Counted from the stretch's first letter, positions 18,411 to 26,838 are shown. The stretch is 64,000 bases of DNA from Lachnospira sp. UBA2821 (GCA_002351535.1 DEGR01000048.1:1-64000), one strand, 5' to 3'. Numbers and translations: made by a program. The notes: generated by a model from the sequence alone, not told the origin.

Positions 18411-19289
18411 ATGATACACGAAGAATATATGAAGCTTAAAGAGGAACGTAAACACGGCAACTTTCTTTTACCTTATATGTGGTATTACACAGACATTCCA
18501 AAGTTCTTCTCATCTTTTCCCATGCACTGGCATGAAGAATATGAAATAATAAAATTGTTTAACGGACACATGAATATAAGCATTGACTTAGAAAGTTATG
18601 TAATGAATCCCGGGGATATAGCATTTATAAAGCCGGGGGTACTTCATTCTTTCAGCCAGTTTTCAAATGAACACGCTGAAACTGTTTCCTGCATTTTCAA
18701 TAACAGTATGCTTAGTTCTCCTCTTATGGATGCCTGCTCTATCAAATACTTCACTCCCCTTATGGAAGGTAAGTATAATTTTCCTCCAATTATAAGAAAC
18801 GGTGCGAAAGGTCATGATAAACTTGTATCCCTGATTGATGAAATGTTTGATACTTTTGATGCCAAAGAGGCTTTTTATGAAATTAAGCTTAAATCACTGC
18901 TGTATGACTTTTTATATGTAGTTTTGAGTGAATGTTGTGATGATTATTCCAGTACTTCCATTAATGATAATGATACAAACACTATTAAAAATGTACTTGA
19001 TTATATCAAAATGCATTATATGGAACCTATTACTATCGCTGAATTAGCCGATGCTGCCGGATTAAGTGAGCACTATTTTATGCGTTTCTTCAAATCCAAT
19101 ATCGGTATGACATGTGTTGAATATATTAACGAATACCGCTTAAATATCGCAACACATCTCCTTAAAGAATCCGATTATCCAATTGGTGGCATAGCAGAAA
19201 AATGCGGTATCAGTAATGTATCTTACTTCAACCGCATTTTCAAAAAATCATTCAATATGACTCCTAAAGATTATAGAAAAAATAGATAA
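18411..19289 (+). CDS. AraC family transcriptional regulator
   Basis: The 292-residue protein has an N-terminal cupin-like sensor (residues 20-110, with MHWHEEYEI and NPGDIAFIKPGVLHSF) and a C-terminal pair of helix-turn-helix motifs (residues 190-292: ITIAELADAAGLSEHYFMR and IGGIAEKCGISNVSYFNRIF). This architecture senses a small sugar in other Firmicutes. Its place directly after the GH13 gene suggests control of maltodextrin use. I place the start at ATG 18411 with GGAG at good spacing; an in-frame ATG at 18399 belongs to the recurrent start cassette. Its stop codon directly abuts the stop of the convergent HD-GYP gene. Confidence 0.92.
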   Translation: MIHEEYMKLKEERKHGNFLLPYMWYYTDIPKFFSSFPMHWHEEYEIIKLFNGHMNISIDLESYVMNPGDIAFIKPGVLHSFSQFSNEHAETVSCIFNNSMLSSPLMDACSIKYFTPLMEGKYNFPPIIRNGAKGHDKLVSLIDEMFDTFDAKEAFYEIKLKSLLYDFLYVVLSECCDDYSSTSINDNDTNTIKNVLDYIKMHYMEPITIAELADAAGLSEHYFMRFFKSNIGMTCVEYINEYRLNIATHLLKESDYPIGGIAEKCGISNVSYFNRIFKKSFNMTPKDYRKNR

Positions 19290-20360
19290 TCACATAAGTT
19301 TTACTATTTTTAAATCCTTTTCTTTAGATAAGTCTATGGCCCTGTTGTTCACAATAACAACAGGGTTTCCTATTTCAAACTTATTAATCATTGCTACTTT
19401 ACCCGTCTGTCCATCACTCAATCTTACCTTATTGCTCACATACATTTGTGCCGTATGCTCGAGAAATGGAAAAAGATATTTAGGATCAAATGCTACCATA
19501 CTTCTTTGCAGATAATCTATTACGTCAAATGGACACAAGCCTTCTCTGTATACCCTGTTAGCAGTCATTGCATCGTATACGTCAGCTATGGCGACAATTC
19601 TTGCAAAGTCATCTATATCCTCTCCCTTCATTCCATTAGGGTAACCTTTACCATCATATCTTTCATGGTGCATAAGTGCTGCATTTTTTATGCTGTCACT
19701 GACATTTGACTTTTTAAGAATCTCGTAACCAAGACGTGGGTGATACTTAATAACCTTGTACTCTGCATCCGTCAGTTTGTCCGGTTTAACTATTATCTGT
19801 TTTGGTATCTTCAACTTTCCTATGTCATGTAACAGTCCTGCAAGCATCAGTTCATCTCTTTGTGCCTCGCTGTAACCCAGCCATTCAGACATAACACTGC
19901 AAATAAGAGCAACACTTATACAATGCACATATGTAAGATCATCATAACCACGCATACAGTTAAGCATATCAAGCATATTATTGTTATTTGTATTAGCCTT
20001 AATTATATTCTTTATACCATTCAAAAGTTCCTGTTCATCTATATTTTCAGGCTCTTCAACAATATCATTGAACTCATTTCTAAGCTTTAATACTGACTGG
20101 TTAAATATTTTTTCAAAATTTTCAAATTCCTTCGTTGCACCTATTTTTTCATAATAGCCCTCTACTTCCTGGTCAACATTTTCAATATAACCATCAAGAA
20201 TCTTAATGATAAAAACCGAATATGATTCAAGTTTCTTTATCATTTCTTTATCAAGTTTTGTATCTTTAGGAACAATAAGCCGTCCCAGCTCGTCAAAAGT
20301 ATCTGTTGCAACTACCATTCCTTCTTTTGCTTCTGATATCAGAATCTTTTTTATTGTCAT
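19290..20360 (-). CDS. HD-GYP domain protein, copy 1
   Basis: HD-GYP proteins hydrolyse cyclic di-GMP. This 356-residue protein has an N-terminal region of about 130 residues with no recognised sensor, then the HD-GYP domain with HDIGK (His178-Asp179) and the hallmark HHERYDGKGYPNG (231-243), followed by a C-terminal beta tail (DGQTGKVAMINK). All metal-binding residues that I can pick out are present, so it is probably active. It is the distal gene of a three-gene operon with the methionine-synthesis fusion and a paralogous HD-GYP protein. No membrane segment is seen. Confidence 0.92.
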   Translation of the reverse strand: MTIKKILISEAKEGMVVATDTFDELGRLIVPKDTKLDKEMIKKLESYSVFIIKILDGYIENVDQEVEGYYEKIGATKEFENFEKIFNQSVLKLRNEFNDIVEEPENIDEQELLNGIKNIIKANTNNNNMLDMLNCMRGYDDLTYVHCISVALICSVMSEWLGYSEAQRDELMLAGLLHDIGKLKIPKQIIVKPDKLTDAEYKVIKYHPRLGYEILKKSNVSDSIKNAALMHHERYDGKGYPNGMKGEDIDDFARIVAIADVYDAMTANRVYREGLCPFDVIDYLQRSMVAFDPKYLFPFLEHTAQMYVSNKVRLSDGQTGKVAMINKFEIGNPVVIVNNRAIDLSKEKDLKIVKLM

Positions 20361-20393
20361 ATAAATGCTCAGCTCCTCAGTTACAAATTACAC

Positions 20394-22157
20394 TTATTTC
20401 TTCATTATATCCCCAAGCAGATATACCCTGTTGAATGGGAATGTAAAGTAAAATCCATCTGTGTAGTCCTCTACATAATCAACTATTTTTCTCGCTATAT
20501 TAACACCGATTTTTTCATTCTCTTCCCTTGAAAGTCCTTCTCCAAACATATCAACTATTTCATCAGTAACTCTTATACCTGTCATCTCATTTTTAATAAA
20601 TGTTGCATTTTTCCTGCTCACAAGTGGCATAATTCCAACAAAAATTGTTGCACCTGTCTCTTCTTTAAGGTATTTTATCTTATCAGCATCCTCTTTAGTA
20701 AATACAGGCTGTGTAAAGAAAAATGTTGCACCTGCTTCCATTTTACTCTTCACTCTTCTTATCTCAACATCAAAATTTCTTCTGTCATAATTAATAACTC
20801 CACCATATGTTACGGGTTTCCTACTGAAATTCTCTATATTCATATCGCCAAGTATTTTCATCAGTCCAACAGAATCAAAGTTAAACACCGCCTTAACATT
20901 CTGTCTTAACATTGTAGGTACAGGGTCCCCGGTAAGAATAAGAAAGTTATATATATCATTCATATATGCTCCGAGAAACTGTGCCCTTACAGCGATGGCA
21001 TTCTTATCCCTGCAGCATACATGCGGCATGACACACATTCCGGTAGCCTTCCTTATCTTTGCTGCCATAAGAATCGAGTCCGCCCTTGTTCTTCCTGAAG
21101 GAGAATCCGGAAACGTAACCACATCAACTCCATAATCTTTAAGACTATTTGCTGCCTCTATAATCTTCTCATCGTTCTCACCGAGTGGTGGTGCTAACTC
21201 TACCGCAATGAATTTTCTATTATTCTTAGCATTCTTCATAAAACTCTCATCGATAATTTCTGTATTATGCTTATCTGCGTCCGGCTTTTTTTTGATATTG
21301 TTTCTATCTGTATGGTTTATCTTTTCTGCCAGTTTCCTTATGTATTCCGGAGTAGTTCCACAACATCCTCCAACTATATCTGCACCATACAATACCGTTT
21401 CACATTCCTTTTCAGCAAAATATTCACTGTTTTTCATAAACACGATACGATTTTTAATAATCTTTGGATACCCTGCATTTGGTAAAGCTGATACATATTT
21501 ATTCTCAGGGAATGTCACCTTTTCCATTATTGAATTAAGATGTGACGGACCAACGCCGCAATTAAATCCGATTCCGTCTATTTCATCAATATGTGAAGCC
21601 TCCTCTACAAGGCGTCTTGCACTTCTTCCCGAATTGGTAAATCCATACTGATTAACACAAAACTGGACATGTATGTAAATATCACTCTGTTTTCTTATTT
21701 CTTTTATTACCTGTTCAATATCATCTATAGCAGAAAATGTTTCAAATAATATCATATCAACATTTTCTTCTATACAAATCCGGGCAGCCCTCCGGTACTG
21801 CTCAAGTATTGTCTCTGAATCTGAAACACCCGGATTGCTTATAGGACCTATATCTCCTGCTATATATACATCTTTTTCCCCGGCAGCAGTTCTGGCAAGC
21901 CGTATACCTGCTCTTATATTCTCCGCAACCTCATCCTGACTGCATCCGAGCATCTGTCCGTTAGATGCAAATGTATTCGTTCTTATCAGCTTTGCACCTG
22001 CTTCTATATATTCCTTATGTATAGCAATAACCTTATCCGGTTCTTCTGTATTTGCATTCTCAGCAATATCACACTTTCCACCGACAGAGGAATAATATGT
22101 GCCAAATGCTCCATCACATATAAGTATGTTATCATTTAAATACTGTCGTACATTCAT
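20394..22157 (-). CDS. yitJ: Homocysteine S-methyltransferase/MTHFR fusion
   Basis: The 587-residue protein joins a B12-independent-looking homocysteine methyltransferase domain (1-290) to a methylenetetrahydrofolate reductase domain (about 310-587), as in Bacillus YitJ. The zinc ligands are Cys200 (GFNCGVGP) and Cys265-Cys266 (GGCCGTTPE). The reductase part shows VELAPPLGENDEK, FLILTGDPV and FFFTQPVFT, typical of the flavin barrel. In anaerobes such fusions often pair with a separate B12-binding subunit. No S-box or T-box leader is visible. It sits 17 bases after one HD-GYP gene and 33 bases before another. Confidence 0.93.
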   Translation of the reverse strand: MNVRQYLNDNILICDGAFGTYYSSVGGKCDIAENANTEEPDKVIAIHKEYIEAGAKLIRTNTFASNGQMLGCSQDEVAENIRAGIRLARTAAGEKDVYIAGDIGPISNPGVSDSETILEQYRRAARICIEENVDMILFETFSAIDDIEQVIKEIRKQSDIYIHVQFCVNQYGFTNSGRSARRLVEEASHIDEIDGIGFNCGVGPSHLNSIMEKVTFPENKYVSALPNAGYPKIIKNRIVFMKNSEYFAEKECETVLYGADIVGGCCGTTPEYIRKLAEKINHTDRNNIKKKPDADKHNTEIIDESFMKNAKNNRKFIAVELAPPLGENDEKIIEAANSLKDYGVDVVTFPDSPSGRTRADSILMAAKIRKATGMCVMPHVCCRDKNAIAVRAQFLGAYMNDIYNFLILTGDPVPTMLRQNVKAVFNFDSVGLMKILGDMNIENFSRKPVTYGGVINYDRRNFDVEIRRVKSKMEAGATFFFTQPVFTKEDADKIKYLKEETGATIFVGIMPLVSRKNATFIKNEMTGIRVTDEIVDMFGEGLSREENEKIGVNIARKIVDYVEDYTDGFYFTFPFNRVYLLGDIMKK

Positions 22158-22174
22158 TAGTCATCTCTCTCCAT

Positions 22175-23248
22175 CTAAATAATTGATTCAATATATAAGT
22201 CTTTCTGAATTGATAAGTCAATAAAATCCATTCCGCACTTTACGGTCGGTTTAGACATTCTATTCTTATTGATAAATACAATCTCTCCTTCCTTTCCATT
22301 GTTAAGCCTTACCCTGTTAAGAAGATATGTATTCTCAATATTATCAAGGAATGTAAGAAGATACTCCGTATCATATTTCTGATACCCCTCCTCTTCAAAC
22401 ATCGAGATAACTGCAAATGGACACATTGCATTTCTATATACTCTTGAGGCCGTCATTGCATCATATACATCTGCTATGGCAACAAGTCTTGCAAACCTGT
22501 CTGTTTCATTTCCTTTTAGCCCGCTGGGATAACCACTTCCATCGTATCTTTCATGATGCATAAGTGCAACATTCTTAATATGTTCATTAATATCCTGATT
22601 CTTAAGAATTTTATATCCTTCTGTAGTATGACCTTTAATAATATCGTATTCCGCACTCGTAAGACTGCCCGGCTTCTGTATTATACTTTTGTCAATAGTA
22701 ATCTTTCCAATATCGTGTAACAGTCCGCATGCGGTTGCAATTCTCGTATCTTCATTGGAAAAATTAAGCCATCTTGAGAAAATATTACATATGAGTGCCA
22801 CATTAAGACTATGAACATATGTTGCATCATCATAATCTCGCATATTCTGCATCATATCAAACACTGAAATCCTTGTCTCAAGAGAATCCATTGTATCCAT
22901 AACCGGACTTAACAATATATCAACATCCAACGAAATATTCTTCTCCACCATATCATTGATAGTATCTTTAAGCTTCTCAGTTGCCACATCAAACTTCTCT
23001 TTAAACTCTTTGAATTCGGGACTTCCCTTAACCTTCTCATTATAAGACAGGTCCATCTCAACAGACTTTGTAAATACCTGTGATTCCTCATCTTCAACAT
23101 CAATCCATAAAAGCTTATACTGATGAAGCTTTTCTATTGATTTGTCGGACATAATTAATCCTTTAGATGAGATAAGCTGTCCGGAAACAAATATATCTTT
23201 AGCAAGTATCATCCCAGGTTTCAAATCATCAATATATACCTTTCGCAT
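22175..23248 (-). CDS. HD-GYP domain protein, copy 2
   Basis: This 357-residue protein is paralogous to the product at 19290-20360 along its whole length: both start with a short beta region (GMILAKDIF, GMVVATDTF), share MLDMLNCMRGYDD or FDMMQNMRDYDD before the catalytic domain and end with a glycine-containing beta tail and IDLS. The catalytic motifs HDIGK and HHERYDGSGYPSG are intact. It heads the operon with the MTHFR fusion and the second HD-GYP gene. The pair probably arose by duplication around the methionine gene. Cyclic di-GMP phosphodiesterase activity is inferred from the motifs. Confidence 0.92.
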   Translation of the reverse strand: MRKVYIDDLKPGMILAKDIFVSGQLISSKGLIMSDKSIEKLHQYKLLWIDVEDEESQVFTKSVEMDLSYNEKVKGSPEFKEFKEKFDVATEKLKDTINDMVEKNISLDVDILLSPVMDTMDSLETRISVFDMMQNMRDYDDATYVHSLNVALICNIFSRWLNFSNEDTRIATACGLLHDIGKITIDKSIIQKPGSLTSAEYDIIKGHTTEGYKILKNQDINEHIKNVALMHHERYDGSGYPSGLKGNETDRFARLVAIADVYDAMTASRVYRNAMCPFAVISMFEEEGYQKYDTEYLLTFLDNIENTYLLNRVRLNNGKEGEIVFINKNRMSKPTVKCGMDFIDLSIQKDLYIESII

Positions 23249-23297
23249 ACTCTAACCTCTCTCCTTCGTACCTCATAATTATATATTATTTTCTCAT

Positions 23298-23343
23298 AAA
23301 AAAAGGTTTTACGCAACAAAATTCTATTGCGTAAAACCTTTTT
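23298..23343 (-). terminator. Bidirectional-looking hairpin terminator
   Basis: AAAAGGTTTTACGCAA and TTGCGTAAAACCTTTT form a perfect 16-bp stem with T-runs on both strands. It ends the secreted Ig-like gene (stop at 23354) and isolates it from the HD-GYP operon. Confidence 0.88.
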
Positions 23344-23353
23344 ATATTTAATA

Positions 23354-24181
23354 TTACATACCCATTTTTTTATATTTTGCTTTCTTTGCTGCTGAAGGAA
23401 GTTCAACTTTTGTATGTAAATCATATTTAATATACACACCATCACTACATAGTCCGACAACACTGTAATCTGCCGCATTTAAATATAAATCTGCTGTCTC
23501 TGAATCAACTTTAACTGAAAGAACTCTGCAATATGTATTTCCAAAATATTTATAGCCTTTAGCTTTTGCACTTTTAACATCAATATTCTCATCAGTAATT
23601 GTTATTTTAATGCTTCCATCATCATTATAATAATACCATTTATTATCAGACGTGCTGTGCCAGTACACTTTCTTTGCAACAGTATACATCTTATCACATC
23701 CTGTATCGGATAATTTATTTTCCATATATACAAGATTCTTCTTAACATTCAATCCTATCTTTAATATAATATTCTTCTCACTTACTGACTTGCTATACAA
23801 AGACAATGTTCTGTAATTAGTTGTTTTAATCTCTTTATTGACTTTCGCTAATATATTCGCTGTGCTGAGAGCTTTTTTAACAACAACTTTACATGTTGCT
23901 TTTTTTGTACCGGCTTTCACTGTTATAACAGCTTTTCCCGCTTTCTTTGCTGATATAACTCCCTTCTTGTCAACTGTAGCTACACTCTTATTACTACTGC
24001 TCCACTTAAGTCCCTTTTTGATACCTGATGCTTTAAGTGTTGTCTTTCCGTTTGCATAAATTGTGATGCTCTTCTTGTTTAAGCTTACTGTTTTTGTAGC
24101 TGCCTGTGCACTCACGGTACATAATGTAACAGCAATAAGCATCGCCATTACAGATACAATTAATCTGCTTACTTTTTTCAT
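23354..24181 (-). CDS. Secreted protein with bacterial Ig-like (BIG2) domain
   Basis: The 275-residue protein starts with a signal peptide (basic MKKVSR, a hydrophobic core, AQA cleavage near residue 28). Residues about 30-103 form a BIG2 domain (ITIYANGKTTLKASG, WSSSNKSVATVDKKGVISAK, GKAVITVKAG). The remaining 170 residues match the neighbouring secreted protein: both have a stretch with YWxxTxxxKWYYxN and end in a YLN...SDGxxIKxxL segment. The C-terminal fold resembles lipoprotein carriers of the LolA/LprG kind in pattern, but this is only a guess. Surface or wall location is likely; function is unknown. Confidence 0.75.
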   Translation of the reverse strand: MKKVSRLIVSVMAMLIAVTLCTVSAQAATKTVSLNKKSITIYANGKTTLKASGIKKGLKWSSSNKSVATVDKKGVISAKKAGKAVITVKAGTKKATCKVVVKKALSTANILAKVNKEIKTTNYRTLSLYSKSVSEKNIILKIGLNVKKNLVYMENKLSDTGCDKMYTVAKKVYWHSTSDNKWYYYNDDGSIKITITDENIDVKSAKAKGYKYFGNTYCRVLSVKVDSETADLYLNAADYSVVGLCSDGVYIKYDLHTKVELPSAAKKAKYKKMGM

Positions 24182-24226
24182 ATTAATTTTTCCTTTCCTT
24201 TGACCTTTTTAATTCTTCCACCCATT

Positions 24227-24826
24227 TTAATTAAGCTTGTACGTCTTCTTCTTTGCCTTCAGTACATTAGCAGGAATACTGATTTTTTTAGTAAGATTAA
24301 CCTTTACTATATAACCGTCAGATTCCATTCCAATCCACTGCTTATTCGCCTTGTTAAGATAGTATAACGTCTCTTCGTCACCATCTTTTACTTTAACCAC
24401 AGTACACCTTTTACCTGCGAATTTTTTGTCTGCCATCAATGTGCATTTAGCCTTTACAGGCACTTTGCCATATGATGTCTTAGGCATCTTTTTGACGTTC
24501 TGGTAAAACCATTTTTTACTTGCTGTATTATACCAGTACATTTTGTTTTTGTAATAATATGTCTTAGTAAGTCCCATCTTTGTACTGTCATTATAATAAA
24601 TCTTTGATTTTGTGTTTATCGCATAACTGAATACAAGATTAGAAGACTTTATCTTTCCTCTATAACATTCAAAACTAAAATTACCGGATTTCGATATCTG
24701 GTTATTAATAGTCTTTACAGCCGTTGTTGCAGTTAACTTTCCGGCTGCATATGCTTCTACAGGATTGATAGAACAAATTGTTACAATTACCAACAACACA
24801 CATAATACTTTTTTAATCTGTTTCAC
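24227..24826 (-). CDS. Secreted hypothetical protein, paralogue of neighbour
   Basis: This 199-residue protein begins with GTG at 24826, seven bases after GGAGG. A signal peptide ends near AYA (residue 27). The mature part resembles the C-terminal 170 residues of the next gene (LVFSYAINTKSKIYYN, KMYWYNTASKKWFYQN, YYLNKANKQWIGMESDG) but lacks the BIG2 domain. The two therefore look like a tandem duplication in which one copy gained or lost an Ig module. The gap between them is 45 bases without a terminator, so they are probably co-transcribed. No function can be assigned. Confidence 0.72.
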   Translation of the reverse strand: MKQIKKVLCVLLVIVTICSINPVEAYAAGKLTATTAVKTINNQISKSGNFSFECYRGKIKSSNLVFSYAINTKSKIYYNDSTKMGLTKTYYYKNKMYWYNTASKKWFYQNVKKMPKTSYGKVPVKAKCTLMADKKFAGKRCTVVKVKDGDEETLYYLNKANKQWIGMESDGYIVKVNLTKKISIPANVLKAKKKTYKLN

Positions 24827-24922
24827 AAAAATACCTCCATTTTTAACATATGTACAGCTTCCAATACAATAATAATTTTATCATATAACAACTTTTTTAA
24901 CAAGCTTAGCTTATTCCACATC

Positions 24923-24951
24923 ATTATAATATTTTTGTACTAATAATTCTA
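24923..24951 (-). promoter_or_regulatory. Candidate promoter of the secreted-protein pair
   Basis: TAGAAT, 17 bases and a perfect TATAAT on the minus strand, about 95 bases upstream of the GTG start at 24826. Confidence 0.5.
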
Positions 24952-24979
24952 AACAAAACTACCGAATTGCAAAAAAATG

Positions 24980-25010
24980 TTGACATTAGTACTACTTTGG
25001 TGTTTATAAT
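24980..25010 (+). promoter_or_regulatory. Strong-box promoter facing a gene-free region
   Basis: Perfect TTGACA and perfect TATAAT with a 19-base spacer on the plus strand. The spacer is two bases longer than ideal. No protein gene lies downstream on this strand before a terminator 75 bases away. Confidence 0.55.
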
Positions 25011-25016
25011 ATACAT

Positions 25017-25120
25017 GTAAACAAAAACATAAACCCATATCGCATTTTTGTTTATAACACATCCACAAAATACTTTTTTATTTGCCGGTACATTTACCCA
25101 TGTACCGGCTCTTTCTTTTA
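25017..25120 (+). ncRNA. Candidate small RNA, about 100 nt
   Basis: The interval runs from the expected start site of the promoter at 24980-25010 to the terminator at 25084-25120. It contains no credible reading frame. The predicted RNA has a 10-bp stem (TAAACAAAAA pairing with TTTTTGTTTA, about 25017-25056), a single-stranded AC-rich stretch, then the terminator hairpin. It does not resemble 6S, tmRNA, SRP or RNase P RNA. Ends are inferred. Confidence 0.4.
25084..25120 (+). terminator. Rho-independent terminator of the orphan unit
   Basis: GCCGGTACAT, a 6-base loop and ATGTACCGGC form a perfect 10-bp stem followed by TCTTTCTTTT on the plus strand. On the minus strand the stem is followed by A residues, so direction is plus. 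Confidence 0.75.
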
Positions 25121-25133
25121 TATTTCCACATTA

Positions 25134-25683
25134 TATACTCAACTTCCCACAGTGATAAATCATAAAAATATATGCTATATGTATGCATACGATATTAATA
25201 TTGCAACTTGCCATAAATTACTAATTTGTCGATGCCGTTTTCCGCTTATGTGATTATTTGTGTTCATTCGATATTGAACATCTACGCAAGGTGTGCGACT
25301 ATTACACACACTCGATTTATGACGTGTCATGTGTGGGAGTTATGCCGTTCTACTGCTAAAGCCGGTGCGAAAAATACTCGTTCAAGCAAGAAAAATTATA
25401 TCTTTATATAAAATTAAATTGCGCGTTTGTATTTTTCGCACCGAATAAGCTCTGCAGTAGAATGGCATTTACTCCCACCCGACTAAGGAATTATGAGAGC
25501 GTTTGTAATAGCCGTACACTCTTGCATATCTGTTCACTTAACGAATGGACACAAAATTTAAGCGGAAATACGTCATCTGACAAATTCACGTAATTTATGC
25601 AAAATATTGCAATATTAATACTGATGCATACATACTCCCGTACTATAATATGTGATTTATCACCAAGGAAAGTTGAGTTATAT
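25134..25683. repeat. 550-bp imperfect inverted repeat (foldback element)
   Basis: Two arms of roughly 245-255 bp (25134-25377 and 25429-25683) are inverted copies around a 51-bp centre. By eye about three quarters of positions match, in blocks: the ends ACTCAACTT, then GTGATAAATCA, TGTATGCAT, TATTAATATTGCAA, CATAAATTAC, TTTCCGCTTA, CATTCG, CTATTACA, GTGGGAGT, TTCTACTGC and the innermost GGTGCGAAAAATAC. Blocks are separated by mismatched stretches of similar length in both arms. The right end stops about 8 bases from the cysE stop codon. No reading frame of note is inside. It could be an old palindromic mobile element or a large hairpin RNA. Confidence 0.8.
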
Positions 25684-25690
25684 ATTATCT

Positions 25691-26587
25691 TTATTCTTTG
25701 TCTGACGAAATGTAATCAAGTTTTGGATTCTTCACAACTACTTTAGTATTCTCTGATACGGATTCTGTGATAAATGCATTTCCACCAACTACAGTTCCTT
25801 TTCCAACGGTTGTATCACCACCAAGAATGGATGCTCCCGAATAAATAGTTACGTAGTCCTCTATATTAGGATGCCTTTTGGTTCCTTTAAGTGCCTGACC
25901 GCCTCTTGTTGACAGACCTCCAAGAGTAACTCCCTGATATATCTTCACATGTTCACCAATGATAGTAGTCTCACCTATTACAATACCCGTACCATGGTCA
26001 ATAAAGAAATATTTTCCTATAGAAGCTCCGGGATGTATGTCTATACCTGTCTTACTGTGTGCATGCTCTGTCATTATTCTTGGTATAAGAGGCACATTAA
26101 GAAGATACAGTTGATGTGCTATCCTGCTGACCATAATCGCATAAACCCCCGGATATGAAAAAATTATTTCATCAAGGCTATACGCTGCAGGGTCTCCTTC
26201 ATATGCAGCCTGGACATCTGTATTTAAATATTCTATTATATCAGGTATTTTATTCATAAACTTATCCGTTATTACGTCGGCTTTCTGCTGCATCTGTTCA
26301 TGATTCATTTTTTCCATATCAATATCATTACAACAACGATATGCCTTAACAATCTGACTGTTAAGAATATATTTTATACTTTCGCATATATCACCAACAT
26401 AATATTTTATATACTCGCTTTTTAACTTCTTCTGCTCAAAAAATCCCGGAAATAATATTTTTTGCATAAGGTCTATTACTTTTATTATTTCGTTTTTATT
26501 AATCAGAGCTCCTCTGTCTATCTTGGTTATCCCCTCGTATTTCTCATAACTATTTACAATTCCTGTAACAACATTATCAATATCCAT
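25691..26587 (-). CDS. cysE: Serine O-acetyltransferase
   Basis: The enzyme acetylates serine with acetyl-CoA, the first step to cysteine. The 298-residue protein has an N-terminal helical domain (1-165) and a left-handed beta-helix of hexapeptide repeats (about 180-290: IDIHPGASIG, IDHGTGIVIGE, VKIYQGVTLGG, YSGASILGG). The catalytic His of DHGTG is present. The longer N-terminus matches the EpsC/SerAT branch. Start at ATG 26587; the ATG at 26599 belongs to the recurrent start cassette. Its promoter is at 26629-26657 and its 3' end abuts the foldback element. Confidence 0.93.
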   Translation of the reverse strand: MDIDNVVTGIVNSYEKYEGITKIDRGALINKNEIIKVIDLMQKILFPGFFEQKKLKSEYIKYYVGDICESIKYILNSQIVKAYRCCNDIDMEKMNHEQMQQKADVITDKFMNKIPDIIEYLNTDVQAAYEGDPAAYSLDEIIFSYPGVYAIMVSRIAHQLYLLNVPLIPRIMTEHAHSKTGIDIHPGASIGKYFFIDHGTGIVIGETTIIGEHVKIYQGVTLGGLSTRGGQALKGTKRHPNIEDYVTIYSGASILGGDTTVGKGTVVGGNAFITESVSENTKVVVKNPKLDYISSDKE

Positions 26588-26628
26588 ATTAATCCTCATT
26601 TCGCTTTCCTACCTATATTTCATTAATT

Positions 26629-26657
26629 ATTATACAAAGCAATTTTCCAAAAAACAA
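26629..26657 (-). promoter_or_regulatory. Promoter of cysE
   Basis: TTGTTT, 17 bases and a perfect TATAAT on the minus strand, about 40 bases upstream of the cysE start. The short leader leaves no space for a T-box or S-box riboswitch. Confidence 0.6.
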
Positions 26658-26709
26658 CCCCTGCCGGACCACCCACTCTGATATAATTCATTATATACTA
26701 CTATAGATG

Positions 26710-26738
26710 TGGAATTAAATTAATGTGTGTGCTATAAT
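26710..26738 (+). promoter_or_regulatory. Promoter of trkA-trkH
   Basis: TGGAAT, 17 bases and a perfect TATAAT on the plus strand, leaving a leader of about 95 bases before trkA. Confidence 0.55.
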
Positions 26739-26766
26739 GTTCTTTATTCGTAAAAAATGTATTAAT

Positions 26767-26806
26767 GTACTTTCAGAATGCCATAAATGAAGTATTCTGA
26801 AAGCAC
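26767..26806 (+). promoter_or_regulatory. Stem-loop in the trkA leader
   Basis: GTACTTTCAGAAT and ATTCTGAAAGCAC pair over 13 positions with one mismatch around a 14-base loop, followed after four bases by TATTTTT. It may be a weak terminator/attenuator or an mRNA-stability element. It does not match the cyclic di-AMP (ydaO) riboswitch often found before potassium genes. Confidence 0.5.
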
Positions 26807-26838
26807 ATATTTTTCATAGGGAGGATATATAAAAGAAA

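Noticed and set aside
22158..22174. S-box or B12 riboswitch before the methionine-synthesis fusion gene
   Set aside because: Only 17 bases separate it from the preceding gene, leaving no room, and none is seen before the operon's first gene.
25226..25411. 61-codon plus-strand frame inside the foldback arm
   Set aside because: It has no ribosome site, unlikely composition, and is not preserved in the mirrored arm.
26654..26682. T-box-like string GGGTGGTCCGGC before cysE
   Set aside because: It lies upstream of the cysE promoter rather than in the leader, and no antiterminator or specifier stem is visible.
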